Positions 1 to 7,453 of a DNA stretch of 64,000 bases are shown here, piece by piece. Both the position numbers and the translations under genes were made by a program. The stretch lies in NCBI RefSeq assembly GCF_000299335.2, contig NZ_CP004387.1:1488001-1552000 (forward strand). Reading direction: 5' to 3'. The notes under the pieces were generated by a model. It searched no databases. It saw nothing but the letters and a program-made list of their open reading frames with translations, and had not been told where the DNA came from. The DNA is from Isoalcanivorax pacificus W11-5 (GTDB lineage Bacteria > Pseudomonadota > Gammaproteobacteria > Pseudomonadales > Alcanivoracaceae). Position 1 is the first letter of the stretch; the number at the start of each line of letters is the position of its first letter.

Positions 1-1
1 C

Positions 2-988
2 TCGGCCATCTGGCGCGGGCTGCACGCGGAAACCGTGTTCCTGTCCGTGGCGCCACTGTTCCATCTGCTCGGGATGCAGAACGGCATGAACCTGCCGATC
101 CTGCTCGGCGCCACCGTGGTCATGCTGCCGCGCTGGGATGAAGCCGCAGCGGCGCGGCTGATCGAGAAATACCGGGTCAGTTTCTGGTCGGCGACGCCGG
201 CCATGCTGGTGGATTTCTTCTCCAATCCGGCGCAGGAAGGCTACGACCTGTCCAGCCTGGCGCTGCTGGCAGGCGGCGGCGCCGCGATGCCGGAAGCGAT
301 CTCGCTGATGCTGCGTGACAAATACGGCATTTACTTCAATGAAGCCTACGGCCTGACCGAGACGGCGGCATTCCTGCACGGCAACCCGGTGCATCGGGGC
401 AAGCCGCAGTGCCTGGGTGTGCCCGCCTTCGGTGTGGATTCCCGGGTGGTGGACCCGGACACCCTGGAAGAACTGCCCGACGGTGAAGTGGGCGAACTGA
501 TCACCAGTGGCGACCAGGTGATGGTCGGCTACTGGAACAACGAGCAGGCCAACCGTGAAGCGTTTATCGAACGCGACGGCAGGCGTTTCTTCCGCACCGG
601 GGACCTCGCCTCGGTGGACGAGGACGGCTATTTCTTCATGCGTGATCGCCTCAAGCGGATGATCAGCGTGTCCGGCTACAAGGTCTGGCCGGCGGAAGTG
701 GAAAACGCCATGTACGACAACCCCGACATCCAGGAAGCCTGCATCGTCAGTGTGCCGGACCGGCGCAGCGGCGAAGCGGTGAAAGCCATCGTGGTGCTCA
801 AGCCCGGCCGGCGCGGCAGCGTCACCGAGCAGGACATCATCGGCTGGGCGCGGGAACGGATGGCCGTGTACAAGGCGCCGCGTCAGGTGGAGTTCCGCAG
901 CAGTCTGCCGCGCTCCGCCACCGGCAAGATTCTCTGGCGCGAGCTGCAGGAAGAACAGGCCCGCGCCGACCACAAGACCGGCAGTTGA
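2..988 (+). CDS. Acyl-CoA synthetase (AMP-forming), C-terminal part
   Basis: The reading frame is open at the left edge, so the true start and the ATP-binding P-loop lie outside the window. The part present has the adenylate-forming signatures in order: YGLTET, then RTGDLASVDEDGYFF followed by the hinge region DRLKRMISVSGYKVWP, and the C-terminal PRSATGKILWREL with the catalytic lysine. This family activates a carboxylic acid to its CoA thioester using ATP. The next gene starts 41 bases downstream on the same strand, in a row of acyl-CoA metabolism genes, so it probably activates the substrate of that pathway. The acid itself cannot be read from the sequence. Confidence 0.9.
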   Translation, partial: SAIWRGLHAETVFLSVAPLFHLLGMQNGMNLPILLGATVVMLPRWDEAAAARLIEKYRVSFWSATPAMLVDFFSNPAQEGYDLSSLALLAGGGAAMPEAISLMLRDKYGIYFNEAYGLTETAAFLHGNPVHRGKPQCLGVPAFGVDSRVVDPDTLEELPDGEVGELITSGDQVMVGYWNNEQANREAFIERDGRRFFRTGDLASVDEDGYFFMRDRLKRMISVSGYKVWPAEVENAMYDNPDIQEACIVSVPDRRSGEAVKAIVVLKPGRRGSVTEQDIIGWARERMAVYKAPRQVEFRSSLPRSATGKILWRELQEEQARADHKTGS

Positions 989-1029
989 ACACTGCCTCGC
1001 TACATAAAAACAAATCGGGAGTACCTGTC

Positions 1030-2007
1030 ATGATCTTGAGATCCCTGAACAGATTTTTCGCCGGCCTGATGGCCGTCACCCTGCTGGGCCTTTCCGGCCA
1101 GACCCTGGCCGAATACCCGGAGCGCACCATCCGCATCGTCGTGCCGTACCCGGCCGGTGGCGCCACCGACACGCTGGCGCGGCAGATTGCCCAGGGGCTG
1201 TCGGATGCCTGGGGTGAGTCCGTGATCGTCGATAACCGGCCGGGTGCCAGCGGTATCACCGGCGCCAATATCGTGGCCCGTGGGCGCAAGGACGGCTACA
1301 CGCTGCTGATGGGCATCACCGCCATGACGCAGTTGCCAGCGCTGTATGCCACGTTGCCGTTCGATGTGGACGATGACTTTGAACCGCTGAACGAAGTGGC
1401 CCGTTCCCAGAACCTGCTGGTGGTGCCGAAATCGATGAACGTGACCACGTTCGAGGAATTCGTTGCGCGCGTGAAGGCCGAGCCGGGTCAGCACAGTTAC
1501 GGCTCCTACGGCAACGGCACCTCGGCCCATATCCACGGCGAACTGCTCAAGCAGCAGACCGGCCTTGACCTGGTGCATGTGCCGTACCGTGGCTCTGCAC
1601 CGCTGATGACTGATGTGCTGGGCGAGCGCCTGAGCCTGGGCATCGTCGATGCCGGTTCGATTCGTCCGCACATGGACTCCGACCGTTTCAATGTCATTGC
1701 TGTCAGCGGTGTGGAACGTTCCGACCTGGTGCCCGAGGTGCCGACTCTGAAAGAACTGGGCCTGACCGGTTTCGAGCCGTATGGCTGGTTCGGCATGTTC
1801 GCACCGAGCGGTGTGCCGGATGACATTCTCGACACACTGTCTGCGGAGATTGCGCGCATCATCGCCACCGAGGAAATGGCTGACGTGATCCGTGGCTTTG
1901 GTCTGCGTCCGGTGGGCAGCGACCGCGATGGCTTCGCCGACACTGTCGACAGCGACCTCAAGGTCTGGACCAGCGTGATTCGCCAGACCGGCATCAAAAT
2001 CGAATAA
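1030..2007 (+). CDS. Tripartite tricarboxylate transporter (Bug family) substrate-binding protein
   Basis: A 325-residue periplasmic binding protein. The ATG at 1030 is chosen because it follows a GGGAG ribosome site and opens a clean signal peptide (MILRSLNRFFAGLMAV... ending near LAEYPE). The mature start YPERTIRIVVPYPAGGATD is the classic Bug/TctC opening, and VDNRPGASGITG and VPYRGSAP are further family landmarks. Bug proteins bind carboxylates and normally hand them to TctA/TctB membrane partners, but neither partner is encoded in this window. It sits between a synthetase and beta-oxidation genes, so the ligand is probably the acid that the synthetase activates. A paralogue lies at 9106-10089. 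Confidence 0.9.
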   Translation: MILRSLNRFFAGLMAVTLLGLSGQTLAEYPERTIRIVVPYPAGGATDTLARQIAQGLSDAWGESVIVDNRPGASGITGANIVARGRKDGYTLLMGITAMTQLPALYATLPFDVDDDFEPLNEVARSQNLLVVPKSMNVTTFEEFVARVKAEPGQHSYGSYGNGTSAHIHGELLKQQTGLDLVHVPYRGSAPLMTDVLGERLSLGIVDAGSIRPHMDSDRFNVIAVSGVERSDLVPEVPTLKELGLTGFEPYGWFGMFAPSGVPDDILDTLSAEIARIIATEEMADVIRGFGLRPVGSDRDGFADTVDSDLKVWTSVIRQTGIKIE

Positions 2008-2020
2008 GCAGGCAACCATT

Positions 2021-2854
2021 ATGAGCAACGCAAGCAACCTGGCTGCTGCCCTGGATTTCTCCGGCAAGCATGTTTTCATTGCCGGCGGCGGGAGCGGCAT
2101 TAACCTGGCGATCGGCGAGGCATTTGCCCGCCAGGGCGCCAGGGTGGTGCTGGTCAGCCGCACGAAAGAACGTATCGAAGCGGCCGCCGCCGGCCTGCGC
2201 GCTTTGGGCGCCGAGGCCCTCGGGCTGAGTGCCGACGTGCGCGACGCCGAGGCGATCCGTGCCGCGCTGGCCACGGCACATGAGACATTCGGCCCGATTG
2301 ACGTGCTGATCTCCGGTGCTGCCGGCAATTTTCTGGCACCGGCCGCCGGCATGTCGGCCAACGGTTTCCGTACCGTGATCGACATTGATCTCAACGGCAC
2401 CTTCCATGTGCTGCGCGGCGCGCACGAGTTCCTGCGCAAACCGGGTGCGGCGGTGCTCAATATCTCTGCACCGCAGGCGTTCAATCCAACTCCCTACCAG
2501 GCACACGTCTGTGCGGCCAAGGCCGGTATCGACATGCTCACCCGTGTGCTGGCGATGGAGTGGGGCGCGGAGGGTATCCGTATCAATTCGCTGGTGCCGG
2601 GGCCGATTGGTGACACGGAAGGCCTGCGCCGCCTGGCACCGTCAGCGGAGGCGCTGAAGGTCATGGAACAGACCGTTCCGCTGCGACGCCTGGGTAACAC
2701 CGACGAGATCGCCAACATGGCCACCGTGCTGTGTTCACCGCTGGCCAGTTTTGTCACCGGCGCAGTATTGACCGTGGACGGCGGCAGCTCGCTGCTCGGC
2801 GGCCGTGACTACACCGACGCCTACGCCGCTTCGCAGCGCGCGCGGGCACAGTGA
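2021..2854 (+). CDS. 2,4-dienoyl-CoA reductase-like short-chain dehydrogenase
   Basis: A 277-residue SDR. It has the cofactor loop GGGSGIN (residues 22-28), R47 after the second strand (suggesting NADPH), and AAGNFLAPA (100-108) where ordinary SDRs have NNAG. The usual YxxxK catalytic pair is VCAAK (V163, K167), so the tyrosine is missing. The following EWG, PGPIGDTEGLRRL and SPLASFVTGAVLTVDGG segments closely resemble animal peroxisomal 2,4-dienoyl-CoA reductase, which also lacks that tyrosine and makes 3-enoyl-CoA from 2,4-dienoyl-CoA. I infer the same reaction from remembered family sequences. It starts 13 bases after the binding protein, so it is probably co-transcribed. Confidence 0.82.
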   Translation: MSNASNLAAALDFSGKHVFIAGGGSGINLAIGEAFARQGARVVLVSRTKERIEAAAAGLRALGAEALGLSADVRDAEAIRAALATAHETFGPIDVLISGAAGNFLAPAAGMSANGFRTVIDIDLNGTFHVLRGAHEFLRKPGAAVLNISAPQAFNPTPYQAHVCAAKAGIDMLTRVLAMEWGAEGIRINSLVPGPIGDTEGLRRLAPSAEALKVMEQTVPLRRLGNTDEIANMATVLCSPLASFVTGAVLTVDGGSSLLGGRDYTDAYAASQRARAQ

Positions 2855-2861
2855 GGGACCT

Positions 2862-3644
2862 ATGGAAGCCACACGCTATTCCGTGGACAACGGCGTTGCG
2901 CTGCTGGAGCTGAACCGGCCCGAGCGCCGCAACGCCCTGAACGAAGTGATGCGCAACGAACTGCGTGACGTCGTCACGCAGTTGCGCGACGACCGCAACG
3001 TCCATGCGCTGATCATTACCGGGGCCGGTGATGCCTTCTGTGCCGGCGGTGACCTGAAAGGCATCGGCAGCGCCGGGCTGGATAATCAGGGCTGGCGCAA
3101 CCGCATGGCCGACCTGCACAACTGGCTGAAAGACCTCCTGGCACTGGACAAGCCCGTGATTGCAGCGGTCGATGGCCCGGCCTACGGCGCCGGCTTCAGC
3201 CTGGCGCTGGCGGCGGATTTCATCATTGCCACGCCACGGGCCCGGTTCTGCATGTCGTTCATGAAAGTGGGTGCCATTCCCGACCTCGGCGCCTTCTACA
3301 CCCTGCCGCGTATCGTCGGCCCACGCCGTGCAAAGGAACTGATGCTGTCCGCGCGCGAAGTGAAGGCCGAGGAGGCCCAGTCGCTGGGTATCGTCAACGA
3401 GATCGTGCCGGTGGAAACCTTACAGGCGCGCGCCCGGACGCTGGCTGAAAGCTTCGCCGGCGCCTCGCCGCTGGCCGTGTCGCTGATCAAGCGCGCGGTG
3501 ACGGCGTCCTCCATCAGCGACATGAACACCATGCTGGATATCGAGGCCATGTCGCAGGCGCTGGTGTTCGGGTGTGATTACCACCACGAAGCCATCAGCC
3601 GTTTTCTGAACAAACAGCCGCCGATGTTCAACTGGCCCGAATAA
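2862..3644 (+). CDS. Enoyl-CoA hydratase/isomerase family protein, probably isomerase type
   Basis: A 260-residue crotonase. The ATG at 2862 is preferred to upstream in-frame starts because it follows GAGGGACC, 7 bases after the previous stop. The oxyanion-hole region AFCAGGDLKGI (58-68) and PAYGAGFSLALAADF are present. By alignment from memory, the two glutamates that catalyse hydration in rat enoyl-CoA hydratase fall at S113 and F133, so both are absent. An aspartate is present at D141 in IPDLGAFYTLPR, the position used by PaaG-type isomerases. A delta3-delta2 enoyl-CoA isomerase would act directly after a 3-enoyl-CoA-producing dienoyl reductase, which is the preceding gene. Confidence 0.85.
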   Translation: MEATRYSVDNGVALLELNRPERRNALNEVMRNELRDVVTQLRDDRNVHALIITGAGDAFCAGGDLKGIGSAGLDNQGWRNRMADLHNWLKDLLALDKPVIAAVDGPAYGAGFSLALAADFIIATPRARFCMSFMKVGAIPDLGAFYTLPRIVGPRRAKELMLSAREVKAEEAQSLGIVNEIVPVETLQARARTLAESFAGASPLAVSLIKRAVTASSISDMNTMLDIEAMSQALVFGCDYHHEAISRFLNKQPPMFNWPE

Positions 3645-3664
3645 CGACGTAAAGGTACTCCGTC

Positions 3665-4582
3665 ATGTCAAATGCAGCTTTGCTGGAAGGAAAAGTAGTG
3701 GTGGTGACCGGTGCCGGTGGCGGCATCGGCCGTGACATCGCGCTGTCGGCCGCCGCCCAGGGCGCAAAAGTGGTGGTCAACGATATTGGCGCCTCGCTGT
3801 CCGGTGATGGCCTGGACGCCGGCCCGGCACAACAGGTGGTGGATGAAATTCGCGCCGCCGGGGGTGAGGCGGTGGCCAGCACCGACAGCGTCTCCGAGCC
3901 GCACACTGCGCAGCAGATCGTGACCGCTGCGCTGGACACTTTCGGCCGCATCGACGGTATCGTCAACAACGCCGGTATCCTGCGCGACCGCTTTTTTCAC
4001 AAGATGTCCGACCAGGAATGGGACGCTGTCATTCGCGTTCACCTGTACGGTGGCTATTACGTCAGCCGCGCTGCCGCGCCGCATTTTAAAGCGCAGGAAT
4101 CCGGTGCCTATGTGCACATGACGTCCACCTCCGGGCTGATCGGCAACTACGGCCAGGCCAACTATTCCGCCGCCAAGCTCGGCATTGCCGCGCTGTCGAA
4201 ATCCATCGCGCTGGACATGCAGAAGTTCAATGTGCGCTCCAACTGCATCGCGCCGTTTGCCTGGAGCCGCATGACCGGTTCGGTGCCGGCGGAGACCCCG
4301 GAAGAGAAACAGCGCGTGGAGCGCTTCAAGCAGATGACGCCGGCCAAGATCGCACCGCTGGCCGTCACGCTGATGAGCGACGCCAGCAAGGTCAACGGCC
4401 AGATCTTCGCCGTGCGTAACAACGAAATCATCCTGATGAGCCAGCCGCGCCCGGTGCGCTCCGTGCACCGCAGCGAAGGCTGGACGCCGGAAACCGTGCT
4501 GGAACATGCATTGCCGGCGCTGGAAGCCTCGTTCTTTGACCTGGAACGGTCCGGCGACGTGTTCTGCTGGGACCCGGTGTGA
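3665..4582 (+). CDS. SDR-family 3-hydroxyacyl-CoA dehydrogenase (MFE-2-like)
   Basis: A 305-residue classical SDR with TGAGGGIG (15-22), D40 at the end of the second strand (favouring NAD), NNAG (101-104), serines at 154/156 and the YSAAK catalytic pair (Y167, K171). The long loop after VVNDIGASLSGDG and the NNAGILRDRFFHKMSDQEWD segment are typical of the dehydrogenase domain of peroxisomal multifunctional enzyme type 2, which oxidises (3R)-hydroxyacyl-CoA. The C-terminal 60 residues extend past the usual SDR end. It lies 20 bases after the crotonase. The exact substrate and stereochemistry are inference. Confidence 0.85.
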   Translation: MSNAALLEGKVVVVTGAGGGIGRDIALSAAAQGAKVVVNDIGASLSGDGLDAGPAQQVVDEIRAAGGEAVASTDSVSEPHTAQQIVTAALDTFGRIDGIVNNAGILRDRFFHKMSDQEWDAVIRVHLYGGYYVSRAAAPHFKAQESGAYVHMTSTSGLIGNYGQANYSAAKLGIAALSKSIALDMQKFNVRSNCIAPFAWSRMTGSVPAETPEEKQRVERFKQMTPAKIAPLAVTLMSDASKVNGQIFAVRNNEIILMSQPRPVRSVHRSEGWTPETVLEHALPALEASFFDLERSGDVFCWDPV

Positions 4583-4596
4583 CGAGAGAGGCAACC

Positions 4597-4986
4597 ATGA
4601 CTGAGCAAACCACGGGCATCGAGATCGCCTGGCAACAAAAACTGGACGGCGGTGAATTCGTCATCCAGCAATGCGGCGAATGCAAGCGCCATGTGTTCTT
4701 CCCGCGCGAACTGTGCCCGCATTGCGGGGCCGACGCGCTGGGCTGGGTGGCCCCTGTTGGCCTGGGCACCGTGTACGCGGTGACCACCGTGCGCCGCGCG
4801 GCCGAGGCCGGCGGCGACTACAACGTGTCGCTGATTGATCTGGACGAAGGCGTTCGCCTGATGAGCCGCGTCGAGGGCGTGGACCCGGCGGAGGTCACGA
4901 TTGGCCTGCGGGTCAAGGCCCGTGTGGCAAAACAGGATGAGCGCGCTGTGCTACTGTTCGACCGCGCTGAAGGAGATGCCCGATGA
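4597..4986 (+). CDS. DUF35 zinc-ribbon/OB-fold protein, partner of the thiolase-like protein
   Basis: A 129-residue protein beginning at the ATG after GAGAGGCAACC. The rubredoxin-like zinc ribbon has four cysteines as CGEC (26, 29) and CPHC (40, 43), followed by a short OB-fold. These DUF35 proteins form complexes with thiolase-like enzymes; in actinobacterial steroid degradation ChsH2 pairs with the retro-aldolase Ltp2. The gene overlaps the next thiolase-like gene by four bases (ATGA), strong contextual support for a two-subunit enzyme. It is not itself expected to be catalytic. Confidence 0.88.
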   Translation: MTEQTTGIEIAWQQKLDGGEFVIQQCGECKRHVFFPRELCPHCGADALGWVAPVGLGTVYAVTTVRRAAEAGGDYNVSLIDLDEGVRLMSRVEGVDPAEVTIGLRVKARVAKQDERAVLLFDRAEGDAR

Positions 4987-6161
4987 GTCAGAACCTGAAA
5001 GCACTGCGCGGCAGCGTGGCGATCGCCGGTGTCGGCACCTTCGGTTGCGGCAAGACGCCGGGCTTCAGCGACATGGAGCTGCTGGCCGGTGCTGCCAAGC
5101 AGGCCGTGGCGGAAGCCGGCCTGACCATGCAGGACATCGACGGCCTCTGCACCGCCAGTGTCAGCGCGCCGATGTGGCCGATGCCGGTCATCGAGCATCT
5201 GGGCATCCGCCCGACCTTTATCGACGGCACCATGCTCGGCGGCTCCAGTTTTATCGCCCACCTGATGCCTGCCATGCTGGCGCTGCAAAGCGGCCAGTGC
5301 AACGCGGTGCTGGTCTGCTATGGCAGCGCGCAGCGTTCCTCGACGATGAACCGTCGCGAGATCAGCAAGACCCGTCGCATGCTTGATCCGCAGCCGTATG
5401 AGCATCCCTATGAGCCGATGCTGCCGCCGTCTGCCTACGCGCTGTCAGCGTCGCGGCACATGCATGAATTCGGCACCACACGCGAGCAACTGGCGGAAGT
5501 GGCGGTGGCCGCGCGCAAATGGGCACAGCTCAATCCGACCGCCTATGACCGCGACCCGCTGTCGATTGCGGATGTACTCAATGCGCGCATGATCTCCGAC
5601 CCGCTGACCGTGCGCGACTGCTGCCTGGTGACCGACGGCGGCGGCGCCTATGTGCTGGTGCGCGCAGACCGCGCGAAGGACATGCCGCAGAAGCCGGTGT
5701 ATCTGCTCGGCAACGGGACCGCCTGCTGGAACCGCCAGATTTCTTCGATGCACGATGTGACCACCACCGCGACGGTGGACTCTGGCCGCGCTGCCTTTGC
5801 CATGGCGGGGATGACTCCGGCAGACATCCAGGTCGCGCAGCTTTATGACGCCTTCACCATCAACACGATTCTGTTCCTGGAAGACCTCGGGTTCTGCAAG
5901 AAAGGCGAGGGCGGTGCCTTTGTGGCCAACGGCGCCATCGCACCGGGCGGCCGCCTGCCGGTGAATACCAACGGCGGTGGCCTGTCCTGGGGCCATCCGG
6001 GCATGTACGGCATCTTTGCGCTGATCGAGGCCGTGCGCCAGTTGCGCGGTGAATGCGGCGACCGTCAGGTAGCCGGCGTGCAGACGGCGCTTGCCCACGG
6101 CAATGGCGGTACCCTGTCGAGCCAGTCCACCGCTATCCTCGGTACCGCCGAGACTCTTTAA
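4983..6161 (+). CDS. Thiolase-like protein of the SCPx/Ltp2 type
   Basis: A 392-residue thiolase-fold protein translationally coupled to the DUF35 gene. Where degradative thiolases carry the nucleophilic cysteine, this protein reads GTMLGGSSF (82-90), with no cysteine. It keeps YDAFT (288-292) and GGGLSWGHPGMYG (331-343), the regions that hold the two catalytic tyrosines of Ltp2-type retro-aldolases (here perhaps Y288 and Y342). It could therefore split a 3-hydroxyacyl-CoA by retro-aldol cleavage instead of thiolysis. That function is inference; an ordinary or inactive thiolase remains possible. Confidence 0.87.
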   Translation: MSQNLKALRGSVAIAGVGTFGCGKTPGFSDMELLAGAAKQAVAEAGLTMQDIDGLCTASVSAPMWPMPVIEHLGIRPTFIDGTMLGGSSFIAHLMPAMLALQSGQCNAVLVCYGSAQRSSTMNRREISKTRRMLDPQPYEHPYEPMLPPSAYALSASRHMHEFGTTREQLAEVAVAARKWAQLNPTAYDRDPLSIADVLNARMISDPLTVRDCCLVTDGGGAYVLVRADRAKDMPQKPVYLLGNGTACWNRQISSMHDVTTTATVDSGRAAFAMAGMTPADIQVAQLYDAFTINTILFLEDLGFCKKGEGGAFVANGAIAPGGRLPVNTNGGGLSWGHPGMYGIFALIEAVRQLRGECGDRQVAGVQTALAHGNGGTLSSQSTAILGTAETL

Positions 6162-6169
6162 CATGATGC

Positions 6170-6189
6170 GCCCCGGCGCGTGCCGGGGC
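6170..6189 (+). other. Intercistronic GC-rich hairpin
   Basis: A perfect 8-bp stem (GCCCCGGC/GCCGGGGC) with a GCGT loop lies between the thiolase-like and acyl-CoA dehydrogenase genes, 16 bases before the latter's start. There is no run of T after it, so it is more likely an mRNA processing or stability element than a full terminator. Confidence 0.6.
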
Positions 6190-6205
6190 ATGCAGGAGAC
6201 ACAGC

Positions 6206-7360
6206 ATGATCCGCGACCAGGAAATGATGACCGCGTTCCTCGATACCGTGACCAGTTTCGTGCGCGAGGACCTGATCCCGAGCGAGGAAGAAGTCTCGGA
6301 CACCGATGCCATTCCCGAACATATCGTCAGGAAGATGCGCGACATCGGCCTGTTCGGCCTGACCGTGCCGGAGGAATTCGGCGGTCTGGGCCTGACCATG
6401 GAAGAAGAAAGCCTGGTGATGATCGAGCTGTGCAAGGCATCGCCGGTGTTTCGCTCGCTGATCGGCACTACTGTCGGGATCGGTTCGCAGGGCATCCTGA
6501 TGGACGGCACCGATGAACAGAAAGCCGACTGGCTGCCGCGCCTGGCCACCGGCGAGGTGATTGCCTCGTTCGCGCTGACCGAGCCGGGCTCCGGCTCTGA
6601 TGCGGCGTCGATCCGCACCAGCGCAGTACGCGATGGTGATGACTATGTGATCAACGGCACCAAGCGGTTTATCACCAACGCACCGCACGCAGGTGTGTTC
6701 ACGCTGATGGCGCGGACTAACCCGGAGGACAAGGGTGCCGGTGGTATCAGCGCCTTTATCGTCGATGCGAAAACGCCGGGCATCAGCCTCGGCAAGAAAG
6801 ACAAGAAAATGGGCCAGCGCGGGGCGCACACCTGCGACGTGATCTTTGAGGACTGCCGTGTGCCGGCCTCGAACATCATTGGCCTGAAAGAAGGCCGTGG
6901 TTTCAAGACCGCCATGAAGGTGCTCGACAAAGGCCGTATCCATATCGGCGCGGTGTGCGTCGGTGTGGCCGAGCGCATGCTGGAAGACGCGCTGAACTAC
7001 GCCATCGAGCGCAAGCAGTTTGGCCAGCGCATTGCCGATTTCCAGCTGGTGCAGGCCATGCTGGCCGACAGCAAGGCCGAAATCTATGCGGCAAAATGCA
7101 TGATTCTTGATGCGGCCCGCCGCCGTGACAACGGCGAGGAAATCAGCACCGAGGCGGCCTGCTGCAAGATGTTTGCCTCGGAAATGTGTGGCCGCGTCGC
7201 AGATCGCGCCGTGCAGATTTTTGGCGGCGCCGGTTATATGTCCGAGTACGGTATCGAACGCCTGTATCGTGATGTGCGCCTGTTCCGTATCTACGAAGGC
7301 ACCACGCAAATCCAGCAGATCGTGATTGCCCGCAACATGGTGCGCGCAGCGACGGCCTGA
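6206..7360 (+). CDS. Acyl-CoA dehydrogenase
   Basis: A 384-residue acyl-CoA dehydrogenase of normal length. Visible landmarks are FALTEPGSGSDA (flavin/substrate contact), VINGTKRFITNA, KMGQRGAHTCDVIFEDCRVP, and the C-terminal IYEGTTQIQQIVIARNM, whose glutamate is the usual catalytic base. It would use FAD and pass electrons to electron-transfer flavoprotein, making the 2-enoyl-CoA of the pathway. The ATG follows GCAGGAGACACAGC. It closes the beta-oxidation block; the hairpin just upstream may set its expression apart from the genes before it. Confidence 0.93.
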   Translation: MIRDQEMMTAFLDTVTSFVREDLIPSEEEVSDTDAIPEHIVRKMRDIGLFGLTVPEEFGGLGLTMEEESLVMIELCKASPVFRSLIGTTVGIGSQGILMDGTDEQKADWLPRLATGEVIASFALTEPGSGSDAASIRTSAVRDGDDYVINGTKRFITNAPHAGVFTLMARTNPEDKGAGGISAFIVDAKTPGISLGKKDKKMGQRGAHTCDVIFEDCRVPASNIIGLKEGRGFKTAMKVLDKGRIHIGAVCVGVAERMLEDALNYAIERKQFGQRIADFQLVQAMLADSKAEIYAAKCMILDAARRRDNGEEISTEAACCKMFASEMCGRVADRAVQIFGGAGYMSEYGIERLYRDVRLFRIYEGTTQIQQIVIARNMVRAATA

Positions 7361-7371
7361 TGCACTGCCGG

Positions 7372-7391
7372 CCCCGCCCGTCCGGGCGGGG
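7372..7391 (+). other. Intercistronic GC-rich hairpin
   Basis: A strong stem (CCCCGCCC/GGGCGGGG with loop GTCC) begins 11 bases after the acyl-CoA dehydrogenase stop. No T-tract follows, so transcription could continue into the permease gene. A role as partial terminator or transcript stabiliser is inferred. Confidence 0.55.
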
Positions 7392-7453
7392 CGTCCCCGT
7401 TGTACTCATAAGAGCAAAAAAGACCCGCGGTCCTGCCGCGAAGGGGAACCTCG

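Noticed and set aside
1000-2484. 494-codon minus-strand frame over the binding protein and SDR genes
   Set aside because: Antisense to two confident genes; no recognisable protein motif.
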